Positions 35,305 through 43,885 of a DNA stretch of 64,000 nucleotides are shown one piece after another. Every line of letters begins with the position of its first letter. Position 1 is the stretch's first letter. The DNA lies in the NCBI GenBank assembly GCA_964614515.1, contig CAZTPJ010000005.1, positions 8,619 to 72,618 of the forward strand, read 5' to 3'. The DNA comes from CAZTPJ01 sp964614515 (GTDB taxonomy: Bacteria > Planctomycetota > Phycisphaerae > Phycisphaerales > UBA1924). Both the position numbers and the translations under genes were made by a program. The notes under the pieces were generated by a model. The model was given only the letters and a program-made list of their open reading frames with translations. It had not been told where the DNA came from and ran no database searches.

Positions 35305-35958
35305 ATGTTCGACGAGACAGGCCTGCCCGAACCGTTGCCTTCTGAGCCGCTGGTGTTGCTGGCTGCGTGGCTGGCCGAGGCGTGGGAGGCGAAGCAGGTT
35401 CCGAATCCCAACGCGATGATCCTGGCGACGGTGCGTGATGGGGGCCAGCCCGCGGCGCGGGTGGTGCTGTGCAAGGCCGTGGATGTGGACGCGGGCGAAC
35501 TGGTCTTCTTCACGAACTACGAGAGCGCCAAGGCCCGCGAGATCGAGGCGAGCCCGCGCGTGTGTTCTGTGTTTCACTGGGATCACGTCGAGCGACAGGC
35601 GAGGGTATATGGAACCGTTCGGCGCGGCACGGCCGGGGAGAGCGATGCCTACTTCGCGTCACGGCCGGTGCTCTCTCGCATCGGCGCGTGGGCGAGCCAA
35701 CAGAGCCGGCCGATCGCGTCGCGCGAAGACCTCGTCATGCAGGCGGCCGAGATCATGGACCGATTCAACGTCACCATCGAGCAGGCGATGGCCAACGACC
35801 CGGCGGTGAAGATACCACGGCCGTCGCACTGGGGCGCGTTTCGCATCCGTGCCGAGGCCGTGGAACTGTGGGTCGGCTCGGCCGGGCGGCTGCATGATCG
35901 TGCGGTGTGGGAGCGGGGTTTGGGGCAGGATTGGCGCGTGCAACGGCTTCAACCGTAA
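35305..35958 (+). CDS. pdxH: Pyridoxamine 5'-phosphate oxidase
   Basis: This 217-residue FMN enzyme makes pyridoxal 5'-phosphate. Family blocks are PNAMILATV, RVVLCKAVD, VFFTNYESAKAREI, WASQQSRPI and the C-terminal GRLHDRAVWERG. It is divergent from gcvT and near two PLP-linked or folate-linked enzymes. The frame is open far upstream, but ATG 35305 fits the family N-terminus and follows a -10-like box by five bases. The 3' end overlaps the convergent zinc-ribbon gene by 10 bases. Confidence 0.93.
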   Translation: MFDETGLPEPLPSEPLVLLAAWLAEAWEAKQVPNPNAMILATVRDGGQPAARVVLCKAVDVDAGELVFFTNYESAKAREIEASPRVCSVFHWDHVERQARVYGTVRRGTAGESDAYFASRPVLSRIGAWASQQSRPIASREDLVMQAAEIMDRFNVTIEQAMANDPAVKIPRPSHWGAFRIRAEAVELWVGSAGRLHDRAVWERGLGQDWRVQRLQP

Positions 35959-36440
35959 TAGAGTGCAGAGAAGACGATCATGACGATCAAGCCGACGATG
36001 ATGAGGAACATGGGCAGGAACGCCAAGGCCATCGCCACCAGCGCGATACAGAACTGAATCCCGCCCGGCAGTCGACTCATGACGGCATTGACGCGAGACC
36101 AGCGACGAAGCAGCCACACCACTACTGCCATTGCTGAGCCGATGAGTACTAGGAACGCAGTGAGACCAGCAACGCCCGCCGCGTAGAACACCTCAAACCC
36201 GAAAGTCAGCACGGCCGCTGGCCCGCCAAAGAACACAAACGCGAGGGCGAACACGCGCGTGGCCGCAACGTTACGAGTTTCGCCCGGCTGTGCAAGGTCC
36301 GCGACGGTCACGGTTCGCCCACACTCCGGACACATCGCCGTCGGCAGATCCCTCAGGTTGTAGCCACAGCCGGGGCATGGCGTATCCCGCCCGGCGAGCC
36401 TTGAGATGATGTCCGCTTCCTGCGAATCCACGGCATCCAT
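35949..36440 (-). CDS. Zinc-ribbon membrane protein of unknown function
   Basis: This protein of about 163 residues begins with a short soluble part carrying CPGCGYNLRDLP and CPECGRTV, a four-Cys zinc ribbon common in planctomycetes. Three or four membrane segments follow (about residues 65-90, 95-115 and 132-160). A TACGAT box overlaps the ATG at 36440, so GTG 36431, seven bases beyond that box, may be the true leaderless start. The function is unknown. Confidence 0.75.
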   Translation of the reverse strand: MDAVDSQEADIISRLAGRDTPCPGCGYNLRDLPTAMCPECGRTVTVADLAQPGETRNVAATRVFALAFVFFGGPAAVLTFGFEVFYAAGVAGLTAFLVLIGSAMAVVVWLLRRWSRVNAVMSRLPGGIQFCIALVAMALAFLPMFLIIVGLIVMIVFSALYYG

Positions 36441-36444
36441 CGTA
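36439..36444 (-). promoter_or_regulatory. Putative -10 box overlapping the zinc-ribbon gene start
   Basis: On the minus strand TACGAT overlaps the first ATG and lies seven bases before an in-frame GTG. The position argues for the GTG as the real start. Confidence 0.35.
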
Positions 36445-36545
36445 TCGGTTCCGGGCCGTGCCCCACGGCCGGAAAGCGGGCGGCCGGGGACGTTTTTGAG
36501 GGTCATCCCGCGTGACTTTGACGCGCTTCGGCGTGGGTCTGCGCC

Positions 36546-36551
36546 TATACT
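36546..36551 (+). promoter_or_regulatory. Putative -10 box for gyrB
   Basis: TATACT lies about 160 bases before the gyrB ATG. A TTGACG is found at 36518-36523 but the 22-base spacer is long. The leader in between has no recognised element. Confidence 0.35.
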
Positions 36552-36712
36552 TCCCGGTATCCGGCGAACCTCCCCGAACCCGCGTTTTTTGCGGGTGAAA
36601 TGCGGTTTGTGACCGATGAATTGGAGCCTGTTTCGGGGCCGCCGGAAAGGGTTCATGCGCGGGTCGCGGATGCGATGGATCGCACAGCCTCGCCCACGCG
36701 TTGAGGGCTTCC

Positions 36713-39424
36713 ATGACACCATCGAGCGCAACCGGGAAGGACACGACGGGCCTCGCTTCACTTGCCCCCGCGGAACTCATCGTGACCCCCCTTGAGCCAT
36801 CCAAGAGTGCCTACGGCGAGGATCAGATCAAAGTCCTCGAAGGACTTGAGGCCGTACGCAAACGGCCGGGTATGTACATCGGCGGGACGGGTCTGAGCGG
36901 CCTGCACCACCTGGTGTATGAGGTCGTGGACAACTCGATCGACGAGGCCATGGCCGGGCACGCCAAGACGATCGCCGTGACGATTCACGCCGACGGCTCG
37001 TGCAGCGTGGTTGACGATGGGCGTGGCATTCCCGTCGGCCCGATGAAGCATGAGGATCCACAGCTCAACGGCAAGTCTGCGGTGGAGGTCGTGCTGACGC
37101 GTCTGCACGCGGGGGGAAAGTTCGGCGAGGAAGGCTCGGCGTACAAGGTCTCCGGCGGCTTGCATGGCGTCGGCGTGTCGTGCGTCAATGCCTTGTCCGA
37201 GTCGCTGGTCTGCGAGATCTATCGCGATGGCAAGATTCACTCGATCGAGTTCGAGCGCGGGCATGTCGTTGACCCGCTCACCGTCATCGGGGAACTCCCC
37301 GCCGGCAGCGCCCGCCGCACGGGCACGAAAGTCACCTTCAAGCCCGATTCGACGATCTTCGAGGACACGAACTTCGACTACCACACGCTGGCGACGCGCT
37401 TGCGCGAACTGGCCTATCTGAATCCGGGCGTCACGATCAAGTTTCTCGATGAGCGCGTCGGGGCCGACGGCCAGCCCAAGGCCGAGACCTTCCGCGCGGA
37501 GAACGGCCTGCTCGAATACATTGACCACCTGATGACCGGCAAGACGCCCGTGTCCGCGCCAGTCTACATCCGCAAGGAACAGGCAAGCGACGGCGTGATC
37601 TGCGAGGCCGCGATGCAGTATCACGACGGCTACAACGAAATGCTGTTGACCTTCGCCAACAACATCAACAACGTTGACGGCGGGACGCACGCGCAGGGGT
37701 TCAAGGTCGCGCTGACGCGCACCATCAACGGTTATGCCCGCAAGGCCGGGATCATCAAGGACAAAGACCCCGTCCCCACGGGTGAAGATCTCCGCGAAGG
37801 GCTCGTCGCGATCATCAGCGTCAAACTTCCGAATCCCGCCTTCAACAACCAGCCGAAGGAAAAACTGCTCAACCCCGAGATCGAGAGCATTGTCTCAGCG
37901 GCCGTGGCTGAATCGCTCGAAACCTGGCTCGAAGAACATCCTTCCGAGGCGAAGCGTCTGTGTCTGAAGGGGATCAACGCGGCGCAGGCCCGCGAGGCGG
38001 CCCGCAAGGCGCGCGAGTTGACACGTCGCAAGACGGCCCTCGATTCCGGCTCGATGCCGCACAAACTTCGCGACTGCAAGAGCAAGGGCGAGGACTCTGA
38101 ACTGTTCATCGTCGAGGGTGACTCGGCCGGTGGCAGCGCCACACAGGGGCGCGACATCGAGACGCAGGCCATCCTCCCCCTTCGCGGCAAACTGCTCAAC
38201 GTCGAAAAGGCCCGTATCGACAAGGTGCTGGCGTTTGAGGAAATCCGCACGCTCATCGCGGCGCTGCGCTGCGGGATCGGTGACGAGTTCGACGCGAGCA
38301 AACTCCGCTATGGCAAGGTCATCATCATGACCGACGCCGACGTGGACGGCTCGCACATTCGCACGCTGCTGCTGACGTTCTTCTTCCGGCAGATGAACGA
38401 ACTGATCCGGCGCGGGCGCATCTTCATCGCCCAGCCGCCGCTGTATCAACTCGCCCGCGGCAAGAAACACCGCTATGTGCTCAACGAGAAGTCCCTGGCC
38501 GAAGTCCTCACGGAGATCGCGTGCGAGGCGGCGACGCTGGTGGTGCGCGATGAAGATGGGCGCGAGATGCGACGCCTGACGCAGGCCGAGGCCCGGCGCA
38601 CCGTGCGCCTTCTCGCGCGACTCATGGAACTCGTCGATGTGGCCGAGCGGCGCGGCGTGCGCTTCGTTGACCTGCTCGCCCAGCGTTCCGCGGATCCGAC
38701 CGGGCGATCACGCCTGCCCACGCATCGCGTCACATGGCGTGAGAGCGAACGTTTCGTCTGGTCAGAGTCCGACGCCCTCGACATCGTGCGAAACGAAAAA
38801 CTCACACTCGCCGATGACACGGGCGACGCCAGCGCCAACGGCCGGAGCGCCACCATCCGCGAACTGCACGAAAATCGCGAGATCGAGCGTCTCATCGCCG
38901 ATCTTCGCGAACTTGACCTGCCCATCGAGACCTACGCGCTGGTGCAGGAAGAGTCGGTTACGGGCGAGAAACTCCCCGCGAAGTACGCGTGGATCATCGA
39001 AGGCAAGGCCGCGGCACTGCACACGCAAGCAGAGCACGCAAGTGACGCCGCTGCAACCACCGCGGATGAAGCCGACGCCGACGATGCGGCGGAAGACGAC
39101 ACGGCCGCAACCGCCCGCCCCGCGCTTCGGCGCGGTGATGGCGGCGTGGTCGAGGCCGCGAATCTCCGCGAAGTTCTGGCGGGCCTGCACGACATCGGGC
39201 GTCGCGGGATGGAGATCAAACGCTTCAAGGGGCTGGGCGAAATGGATGCGGAACAGTTGTGGGAGACCACGATGGACCACTCCCGCCGCACGCTCCTTCG
39301 CGTGACGATGGAGCAGGCCGGCGAGGCCGAGGCCCTCTTCACCACGCTCATGGGCGAACACGTCGAACCGCGACGCAAGTTCATCGAGGACCATGCGCTT
39401 GAGGTGAAGAATCTGGATGTGTAG
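36713..39424 (+). CDS. gyrB: DNA gyrase subunit B
   Basis: This 903-residue protein has a GHKL ATPase domain with YEVVDNSIDEA, DDGRGIPVG and SGGLHGVGVSCVNALS, a transducer domain, and a Toprim domain with EGDSAGGSA and DADVDGSH. The C-terminal RFKGLGEMDAEQLWETTM follows. Between PPLYQLARGKKH and the C-terminal block is an insert of about 235 residues with an acidic Ala/Asp-rich stretch, longer than the E. coli insert. ATG 36713 follows GAGGG; an upstream TTG at 36701 is less likely. Confidence 0.95.
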   Translation: MTPSSATGKDTTGLASLAPAELIVTPLEPSKSAYGEDQIKVLEGLEAVRKRPGMYIGGTGLSGLHHLVYEVVDNSIDEAMAGHAKTIAVTIHADGSCSVVDDGRGIPVGPMKHEDPQLNGKSAVEVVLTRLHAGGKFGEEGSAYKVSGGLHGVGVSCVNALSESLVCEIYRDGKIHSIEFERGHVVDPLTVIGELPAGSARRTGTKVTFKPDSTIFEDTNFDYHTLATRLRELAYLNPGVTIKFLDERVGADGQPKAETFRAENGLLEYIDHLMTGKTPVSAPVYIRKEQASDGVICEAAMQYHDGYNEMLLTFANNINNVDGGTHAQGFKVALTRTINGYARKAGIIKDKDPVPTGEDLREGLVAIISVKLPNPAFNNQPKEKLLNPEIESIVSAAVAESLETWLEEHPSEAKRLCLKGINAAQAREAARKARELTRRKTALDSGSMPHKLRDCKSKGEDSELFIVEGDSAGGSATQGRDIETQAILPLRGKLLNVEKARIDKVLAFEEIRTLIAALRCGIGDEFDASKLRYGKVIIMTDADVDGSHIRTLLLTFFFRQMNELIRRGRIFIAQPPLYQLARGKKHRYVLNEKSLAEVLTEIACEAATLVVRDEDGREMRRLTQAEARRTVRLLARLMELVDVAERRGVRFVDLLAQRSADPTGRSRLPTHRVTWRESERFVWSESDALDIVRNEKLTLADDTGDASANGRSATIRELHENREIERLIADLRELDLPIETYALVQEESVTGEKLPAKYAWIIEGKAAALHTQAEHASDAAATTADEADADDAAEDDTAATARPALRRGDGGVVEAANLREVLAGLHDIGRRGMEIKRFKGLGEMDAEQLWETTMDHSRRTLLRVTMEQAGEAEALFTTLMGEHVEPRRKFIEDHALEVKNLDV

Positions 39425-39597
39425 GTCTTTGAGTCTCTGATTTGGCGTAAGTCATTGTCAAATAGGCGTTTAGATTGGAGCCCGTTGCGGCCGCCCCCTG
39501 CAATGCCTCGCCAGTCTCGCGACATTCGCTCTTAAGGCGCAGTCCGTCCGCGGTGCGCCCGCGACTTGTCCACCTTCGCGGACCAAAGGAGAGAGCC

Positions 39598-40173
39598 ATG
39601 CAGACAGGACGTTCACTCATCGCGTGCGCTGTGGTTGCCGGAATGGCCATCGCCGCAACTTCGGCGGAAGCACAGTTGATCCGCCGCAACTTCATCCTCG
39701 ATGGCACGCAGGAAGTTCCGCCGAACGCCTCCACGGCCACGGGCACGGCCAGGCTGGTCGTCGATGTATCCACCGGCCTGTATGAACTTGACCTTTTCGT
39801 CACGGGCATTACGCTTGCGGACCTTCGGGCGGCCGGCCCGAACGGGACGCCGCTGCACTTCCATAACGCGCCCGTGGGCGTGAACGGCGGGATCGTGGTG
39901 GATGCCGGGTTCCACGCGGGCGGATTCGTCGCCGAGCCGGGCGGCATTCGCGCAACCGTTCATCATCAGATGTTCGGCGGGATGCAGGGCGGACTCAACG
40001 GCCCGCCAGTCGCGACCAACATCGCGAACCTGCTCGCCGGCGCACTGTATTTGAATGTGCATACCAACGCGTTCCCCGGTGGCGAGATTCGCGGCCAGGC
40101 CGTGCCCGCGCCTTCGGCGGCCGCGCTGCTGGCCATCGGCGGTCTCGTCGCGGCGCGACGCCGCCGGCGCTGA
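39598..40173 (+). CDS. CHRD-domain exported protein with VPAP...RRRR sorting tail
   Basis: This 191-residue protein has a signal peptide (26 residues, ending SAEAQ). A CHRD domain (about residues 30-165) has the LDGTQEVPPNASTATGTA start and NVHTNAFPGGEIRGQ end typical of the family, whose ligand is unknown. The tail VPAPSAAALLAIGGLVAA followed by RRRRR is a PEP-CTERM-like sorting signal. ATG 39598 is preceded by AAAGGAGAGA. It is monocistronic, with a strong terminator about 105 bases downstream. Confidence 0.88.
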   Translation: MQTGRSLIACAVVAGMAIAATSAEAQLIRRNFILDGTQEVPPNASTATGTARLVVDVSTGLYELDLFVTGITLADLRAAGPNGTPLHFHNAPVGVNGGIVVDAGFHAGGFVAEPGGIRATVHHQMFGGMQGGLNGPPVATNIANLLAGALYLNVHTNAFPGGEIRGQAVPAPSAAALLAIGGLVAARRRRR

Positions 40174-40278
40174 TCGACGTGCGAGCAACCACGACAGTGC
40201 GGCCGTGACCACTCGGCTTTGCTGTCGCACTGACCTCACGCAGCGCTCGCTCGTCATGTTCTCCTCCCTTCTTTGAGA

Positions 40279-40317
40279 AAGCCCCCATGCCCGGCCGAGC
40301 GCCGAGCATGGGGGCTT
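40279..40317. terminator. Bidirectional terminator hairpin between convergent genes
   Basis: AAGCCCCCATGC pairs perfectly with GCATGGGGGCTT (12 bp) around a 15-base GC-rich loop. It lies between the CHRD gene (plus) and the dockerin gene (minus) and probably ends both transcripts, although T-runs are short on both sides. Confidence 0.7.
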
Positions 40318-40340
40318 GTCATTGTGGAGCGTTGGTTCAA

Positions 40341-41675
40341 TCAGTTGCAGCCCGCGGCGAAGGCATTCTGAAACGCGAGGAAGTCGAAGATGTCCAGCGT
40401 GCCGTTGCGATCGAAGTCCGCGGATCGCAGGCCGGACGCAAAGGCGTTCTGGAACGCGAGGAAGTCGAAGATGTTGAGTCGGCCGTTGCGGTCAAAGTCC
40501 GCAGGGCATGCCACGTCGTATTCGATCTCGACTTTGCCGGCCGGACCCGCGGGCAGGCCGCCGACCTCGGTGACGGTCCCTCGAATGCCGTCGATCTTCA
40601 TGAAGACGGGCATGATGCGCATTCGAATCGGCTCGGTGACGATGCCCTGGTACACGCCGGGGATGTCGACATGGAACGGCTGATCGTCGCAACTCGTGGC
40701 GACGACCACCGGCTCCTTGGTCACGTCATCCTCTTCGATCTTGAACACCAGGCACGTCGGCATGCGATCGAAGCGGATCATCGCCTCCGACTGGGCACCG
40801 GCCTGCGTCAGGAAGCCAGGACCGGGACCGCAGATCCACTCACCGTTCGGACCGAGGATGCAGATGAGGATGTAATGGCTGAATGTGGCCTGGCTCGTGA
40901 GTTCGAACATCGGGTTCGGATTGCCGGGGAGATGAACCTTGTTGAAGTAGAAGGAGACTTCCTCGATCGGGTTGTAAATGCCGCCATCTGTTCCGAGCAG
41001 CAGCCGACTGCGACTGTCGCTCGGCGCAAGGAACGTGCTGATCTTCACAGCCGCCTCGCGAATCTTCTGCACGGCCGGCAGGAGCATACCGATCAGGATG
41101 GCGTCTTCTTCCGGCGTCGCGATGACAAGGCCATCGTTCTGGACTTCCATCGTCGTACCTTCGCCGGGCGCGACATGGCCCGTGGCGGGGATGTGGATCG
41201 GATCGACCCACAAGTAGTTCCGGCCGTCAACCGGATTGCCTTCAACCGTCGAGGCGGTCAGGGGGCTTGGGTAGTACGACAGCGAGTTGGCGAGGGCTTC
41301 GATCTTCAGCAGCGTCGGCCCGGCGACCTCGGGGCGATAGTGGCCGCTCCAGACTCGCTTTGGATTCGTCGGGTCGGCCTGCGGCCCGCCGAAGGGGTTG
41401 TGAATCTGCTCGAAGAGCGCGCCGAGCACCATGTTGCCGGCGATCGCGCCCGAACTGGCGCTGCGCCATAGCGGCGACGGCGCTTCCATGTCAAACTCGG
41501 TCTGCGCCAGCGCGAACATGTTCGCAGGAAACTGTGCGTAGACATCGACTCCAACCGTCTGGCCCGACGCGATCACGAACTGCTCCAACTCGACCAGCAG
41601 TTTCGAATCCTGCGCGACGGCGCACCCCGCGGCCATCGCCATCGCACACACCATTGCATTTCGCTTCACTGACAT
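40341..41675 (-). CDS. Exported protein with Cys-poor dockerin repeats and DUF1559-like motif
   Basis: This 444-residue protein has a signal peptide (about 22 residues). The central part is beta-rich. Near residue 195 there is IGMLLPAVQKIREAAVKIS, which closely resembles the LLPAVQxxREAA helix of DUF1559, the planctomycete pilin-like family. The C-terminus has two repeats of DFDRNGxLxIFDFLAFQNAF ending in GCN, a dockerin variant without the inner cysteines. ATG 41675 has AGGAGAG upstream. The upstream sequence (41676-41957) contains a terminator of the neighbouring gene. The function is unknown. Confidence 0.85.
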   Translation of the reverse strand: MSVKRNAMVCAMAMAAGCAVAQDSKLLVELEQFVIASGQTVGVDVYAQFPANMFALAQTEFDMEAPSPLWRSASSGAIAGNMVLGALFEQIHNPFGGPQADPTNPKRVWSGHYRPEVAGPTLLKIEALANSLSYYPSPLTASTVEGNPVDGRNYLWVDPIHIPATGHVAPGEGTTMEVQNDGLVIATPEEDAILIGMLLPAVQKIREAAVKISTFLAPSDSRSRLLLGTDGGIYNPIEEVSFYFNKVHLPGNPNPMFELTSQATFSHYILICILGPNGEWICGPGPGFLTQAGAQSEAMIRFDRMPTCLVFKIEEDDVTKEPVVVATSCDDQPFHVDIPGVYQGIVTEPIRMRIMPVFMKIDGIRGTVTEVGGLPAGPAGKVEIEYDVACPADFDRNGRLNIFDFLAFQNAFASGLRSADFDRNGTLDIFDFLAFQNAFAAGCN

Positions 41676-41895
41676 GACACTCTCCTGAAGGTTCAAGGGA
41701 TGGGCCACACGGACAACGCGCCCGCCTGGCGAAGATCGACTCGAAGTTGTGAACACCACACGTCGTCGATCAACCGTCCCTTTCGTGTTTCGTTGTTCAA
41801 CAACAACGCGATGTTGCGTCGCATTTCGCGCCAGCATCGTGGAGTTGTTCAGCACTCGCACAACACTTCGCATGTGCAACCACACCACAGACACA

Positions 41896-41930
41896 GCCCC
41901 CACGGCCGGCATATCGCCGACCGCAGGGGC
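41896..41930 (-). terminator. Hairpin terminator of the HAF-repeat gene
   Basis: On the minus strand GCCCCTGCGGTCGGC pairs with GCCGGCCGTGGGGGC (15 bp, three G-T wobbles) around a five-base loop. It lies about 30 bases after the stop codon at 41958. Confidence 0.65.
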
Positions 41931-41957
41931 ATGGTGGTCGCTTACTCCTCATAGCGC

Positions 41958-43160
41958 TTACGGACACCCGGCCGCGAAGGCGTTCTGGAACTCAAGGAAG
42001 TCAAAGATATCGAACAGGCCGTCATAGTTGAAGTCCGCGCGAGGATCGCCCGCGGCGAACAGGTTCTGAAATGTGAGGAAATCGAAGATATTGAGGAGCC
42101 CGTCGCCGTTCATATCCGCGCGGCAGGCCTTGGGCAGGCCGGTGACCCGGAACGCACGCCTCTGTCCACCGAGCGTGCCGAACCCGACGATCGTGCGCCC
42201 GTCGAACGAAATGCCCTGGACCTTGTGCAGTTCCCACCCGGCCGTGTTCGCGCCCAAGTCTGTGAGGTAGTCCTTCAAGTCCACCATGCCGATGGATTCT
42301 CGCCAGATCGTCGCGCGAGTGGGCGGTCCAGCGCCAAGCGAGCCGCCGCCGATGGTCTGCCCGTCACCACTGACGGCCTCGGCGGCGGTCGAGGTGCTCT
42401 CCGGCAGCATGCCAAGGCTCTGCATCCCGCGATCGGCGGTCCATCGGAACGCGACGCCCTCGCTCCAGCCGACCACGACCGAGCCGTCGGCGTTCACCGC
42501 ATACGCGGCCGCGTAGTCCGTGATGCCGGCAGGGACTCGCGGCAACTGAACCATGCCGTCACGACTGGTCCAACGAAATGCTTCATCTCCACTGAGGCCG
42601 ACGATCACGCCGCCATCCGCGCTTATGTCATAGGCGTATGAGTATGTCGCGCCCGGAAGCGCGCCAAGTTCCTGCATGCCTTGAGCGCTGGTCCATCGAA
42701 AGGCTCGCGTGCTTTCGGCTGTGGAGTGGCTTCCGACGACGACGCCGTTCTCACCGCTGACGGCGCGGCCGTGTGAGACTGTGCCGCGCGGCAGCACGCC
42801 CAGGTTCTGCATTCCTCCGCCGGGCGTCCATCGAAAGGCGCGCTGACCTTCCGCGGTTTGAACGGTTCCGACGGCGACCGTCCCGTTGGGACTGACGCCT
42901 CGCACCTGAGGATACTCGCCGCCAAAGAACGGCGTGACATCCACAAAGCCCCCCGCCTGGGTCCATCGAAATGATCGCAACCCGGCGGCCGATAGACCAA
43001 ACCCCACCACTGTCGCGCCGTCATCGCTCACATCCGTCGCGCTGGTTTCGGTCCAGCCGGCAGGAACGCCAAGGCTGGAGAGTGTCTGCGCGCTGGCGGA
43101 CCCAGCCAGACCCGCTATGGCCATCAGTCCCGCGAACACGATTGATTTCCCGTGCTTCAT
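41958..43160 (-). CDS. Exported HAF-repeat propeller protein with Cys-poor dockerin tail
   Basis: This 400-residue protein has a signal peptide (about 25 residues, ending SASAQ). About seven units of 40 residues follow the HAF pattern (AFRWTxxxGMQxLGxLP, then AxAVSxDGxVVVG), suggesting a seven-bladed propeller. The C-terminus has DMNGDGLLNIFDFLTFQN and NYDGLFDIFDFLEFQN repeats ending GCP, the same Cys-poor dockerin type as the next gene. ATG 43160 has AGGAGAG upstream, and its leader resembles that of the gene at 41675. It probably acts at the cell surface. Confidence 0.88.
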   Translation of the reverse strand: MKHGKSIVFAGLMAIAGLAGSASAQTLSSLGVPAGWTETSATDVSDDGATVVGFGLSAAGLRSFRWTQAGGFVDVTPFFGGEYPQVRGVSPNGTVAVGTVQTAEGQRAFRWTPGGGMQNLGVLPRGTVSHGRAVSGENGVVVGSHSTAESTRAFRWTSAQGMQELGALPGATYSYAYDISADGGVIVGLSGDEAFRWTSRDGMVQLPRVPAGITDYAAAYAVNADGSVVVGWSEGVAFRWTADRGMQSLGMLPESTSTAAEAVSGDGQTIGGGSLGAGPPTRATIWRESIGMVDLKDYLTDLGANTAGWELHKVQGISFDGRTIVGFGTLGGQRRAFRVTGLPKACRADMNGDGLLNIFDFLTFQNLFAAGDPRADFNYDGLFDIFDFLEFQNAFAAGCP

Positions 43161-43335
43161 GAGGCTCTCCTGTGTGCCGGTGTGCTCCAAATCGCTGGGC
43201 GACGGTGGCCGTGCGAAGCACCCACGGCTTCGCAACCCATAGCGATGACGCAAGTCTCCGGCTGTCTGCAACGCGGCTAAAGCCTCATCATCGCGCCACA
43301 GTGATTTCGATTCTCGTGCGTGAGCGACTCTGACG

Positions 43336-43812
43336 TCAGGCGTTCGGCCCGGCGGCGGCGATCATCTGCCGACTGATCAGCCGTAGCGCTGTACGCCATT
43401 CTTCGAGAGTCTGATTCGGCGCGTCATCGCCAAGCAACTCGCGCATCGACTCCACGAGCAGATCGGTCACCAGTTCGTAGTGCTCCGGCTTGGCCCCATA
43501 CCCCGCGTGCCGCTTGCCCATGGCCGTCAGCATCGCCGAGTTCTCCTCGGGGCTTGCGAGGTTCGCAACGATCATGTCGAGCGCGCCCGTGAGCTTCCGC
43601 GCCTGTTCACGCACGTCCGTGCTGAACATGCTTCGCAGATGCGGTGCGGCCGTGAAGAGTTTCGCGTAGAAGATCTCGGCCAGGCGAATGTCCTGCTCGC
43701 GAGTCTTGTCATAACTCGCCCGCAGGCGTTCGATCAGACCCCGGTCCAGCGGGATGCGCGAAAGCGGCTCGCTGGTCGTTGCGTTCGCAATTGGATGACG
43801 ATGCACAGGCAT
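43336..43812 (-). CDS. Globin-family haem protein
   Basis: This 158-residue protein has an N-terminal 25-residue extension and then the globin fold. Visible blocks are FYAKLFTAAPHLRSMF (B-C helix region with a Tyr) and MGKRHAGYGAKPEHY, where the first His is the likely proximal haem ligand. It resembles the single-domain globins related to flavohaemoglobin and Vitreoscilla haemoglobin. No reductase domain follows. ATG 43812 has GGAG upstream. Its likely role is oxygen or NO binding. Confidence 0.85.
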   Translation of the reverse strand: MPVHRHPIANATTSEPLSRIPLDRGLIERLRASYDKTREQDIRLAEIFYAKLFTAAPHLRSMFSTDVREQARKLTGALDMIVANLASPEENSAMLTAMGKRHAGYGAKPEHYELVTDLLVESMRELLGDDAPNQTLEEWRTALRLISRQMIAAAGPNA

Positions 43813-43885
43813 GACCAACTCCGATCCAGGGCCTCAAGTGATACGCGAAATCGGCACGGTTCTCGCGCCACAACCTTCCCAAACC

